A program made the position numbers and the translations under genes. A DNA stretch of 13,475 nt. It comes from DATAPE01 sp036265345 (GTDB lineage: Bacteria > Actinomycetota > CADDZG01 > WHSQ01). The notes under the pieces are model-generated. The model was given only the letters and a program-made list of their open reading frames with translations, was not told the DNA's origin and ran no database searches. This document shows positions 12,409 to 13,475 of this stretch, in pieces (the stretch's first letter is position 1; each line of letters begins with the position of its first letter). The DNA is taken from the NCBI GenBank assembly GCA_036265345.1, contig DATAPE010000014.1:1-13475 (forward strand), written 5' to 3'.

Positions 12409-13475
12409 ATGACGTCGCTGTCGAACGCCGAGAGGCTCGCGCGCGGTCACCCGCTGTGGGCTGAGATCGACCTCGGCGCGATACGCCACAACATCCGGTT
12501 GCTCACGGCCGCGGCCGGCAGCGCGGAGGTGATGGGGGTTGTCAAGGGATACGCCTACGGCCACGGCAATCCCGCGTCGGCAAAGGCGATGCTCGAGGCG
12601 GGTGCCACCCGGCTCGGCGTCGCCCGGGTAGCGGAGGGCATCCATCTTCGGGAGTCGGGCATCTCCGCGCCGATCCATGTCTTCACGGAGCCGCCCCCAG
12701 AGGCGGTCGCGACGATCATCGATCACGCTCTTACACCGAGCGTGTACACGATGGATTTCGCCCGCGCGCTCTCGGATGCCGCCGACAAGCGGGTGGCGTC
12801 GATCCCTGTGCACCTGAAGCTCGACACCGGGATGCATCGCGTCGGGGTCCCCCCGGAGGAGGTCCTCGATGCGGTTGCGGAGCTCCGGCGGTTGCCCGGG
12901 TTGGAGATCGAGGGGGTATGGAGTCATCTGGCCGTGGCCGACATCCCGGATCACCCCTTCACGAAACGGCAGCTGGATCTGTTCAGCGAGCTAAGCGACG
13001 CCATCGAAGAGGCGGGCGTGAAACTCCGTTACCGGCACATCGCGAACTCTGCCGCCGTGCTGTCGCTGCCGGCGAGCCGCTTGGACGTCGTCCGCTGCGG
13101 GGTGGCCTGTTACGGGTTGTGGCCGGGGCCGGCTTTCGTTGGGGTCGTCGATCTCCACCCCGTACTCTCGCTGCGCGCCCGCGTCAACCTCGCGAAGTGG
13201 GTGTCGGCGGGCGAGCGCTTGTCCTACGGCTTGAACTATGAGCTGGCGCGTTCCGGACGTGTGCTGACGATCCCGGTCGGTTACGCGGACGGCTACGACC
13301 GCCGCTTGTCGAACCGTGGCGAGATCCTGGTCGCGGGACGCCGCTTCCGCGTCTCGGGGACCGTTTGTATGGACCAGTTCATGGTCGATGCAGGTGATGT
13401 CTCTGTGCAGGAAGGCGCGATCGCAACACTGATCGGATCCGATGGTGACGAGCGGATAACGGCGGAAGAGATCGC
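12409..13475 (+). CDS. alr: Alanine racemase (3' end outside window)
   Basis: Alr is the PLP enzyme that interconverts L- and D-alanine for peptidoglycan. The frame is open from the ATG at 12409 to the window end (355 complete codons); relatives are about 370-390 residues, so only a short C-terminal piece is missing. PLWAEIDLGAIRHN opens the fold, and the PLP-binding lysine is K46 in VVKGYAYGHG. HLKLDTGMHRVGV (residues 136-148), NSAAVLSLP, VRCGVACYGLWPG, and GYADGYDRR also match the family. The second catalytic base is Y273 in LSYGLNY, and TVCMDQFMVD lies near 318-327. The residues after the lysine (GYAYGHG rather than ANAYGHG or ADGYGHG) and WSHLAVAD instead of the usual THFA are mild variants. 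It follows nnr by 9 nt and may have its own leaderless promoter. Confidence 0.95.
   Translation, partial: MTSLSNAERLARGHPLWAEIDLGAIRHNIRLLTAAAGSAEVMGVVKGYAYGHGNPASAKAMLEAGATRLGVARVAEGIHLRESGISAPIHVFTEPPPEAVATIIDHALTPSVYTMDFARALSDAADKRVASIPVHLKLDTGMHRVGVPPEEVLDAVAELRRLPGLEIEGVWSHLAVADIPDHPFTKRQLDLFSELSDAIEEAGVKLRYRHIANSAAVLSLPASRLDVVRCGVACYGLWPGPAFVGVVDLHPVLSLRARVNLAKWVSAGERLSYGLNYELARSGRVLTIPVGYADGYDRRLSNRGEILVAGRRFRVSGTVCMDQFMVDAGDVSVQEGAIATLIGSDGDERITAEEI

Noticed and set aside
10828..12954. Long minus-strand open frame (708 codons) opposite nnr and alr
   Set aside because: It runs antisense to two clearly conserved genes, its translation is rich in Arg, Gly and Pro with no recognisable motif, and such frames are common opposite GC-rich genes.

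Overview
The window is GC-rich (by eye about two thirds G+C) and densely packed. It reads as chromosome from a member of the Actinomycetota, probably a lineage without a well-known type organism. The evidence is the actinobacterial form of coproheme decarboxylase, an Rv2466c-like DsbA-family protein, the glmM-glmS-nnr-alr order, frequent GTG starts, and several starts that look leaderless with a TANNNT element 6-7 nt upstream. No mobile element, CRISPR array, tRNA or rRNA was seen.

Layout. 1-1043 (+): the 3' end of zwf, overlapped by a DsbA-like thioredoxin-fold gene. 5034-1040 (-): a heme block in the order hemE, hemH, hemY, chdC. It holds every enzyme needed to go from uroporphyrinogen III to heme b by the coproporphyrin-dependent route. 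5071-5871 (+): mobA and a small DUF6457-type gene, divergent from hemE across 36 nt. 7267-5831 (-): a GT4 glycosyltransferase of the TreT trehalose synthase type, whose 3' end overlaps the DUF6457 gene. 7323-13475 (+): glmM, a 376-nt spacer, glmS, a bifunctional NAD(P)H-hydrate repair gene, and alr (cut by the window end). This last block supplies amino-sugar and D-alanine precursors for the cell wall.

The most notable item is in the 376-nt spacer before glmS. Positions 8821-8984 form a complete glmS ribozyme: the cleavage site, the conserved core segments, P1, P2, P2.1, P3, the P3.1 pseudoknot, P4 and P4.1 can all be paired by hand. GlmS makes glucosamine-6-phosphate, the cofactor that triggers this ribozyme, so this is a product-feedback circuit. 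The class is best known from Firmicutes. Directly after P3.1 lies another long hairpin that takes in half of the strong glmS Shine-Dalgarno sequence.

A second theme is promoter economy. TANNNT elements sit exactly 7 nt before the starts of hemE, mobA and chdC and 6 nt before alr. For chdC and alr the first three bases of that element are the stop codon of the preceding gene. These genes may therefore have their own leaderless transcripts, whereas glmS, which must carry a leader to hold its ribozyme, has a classical ribosome binding site.
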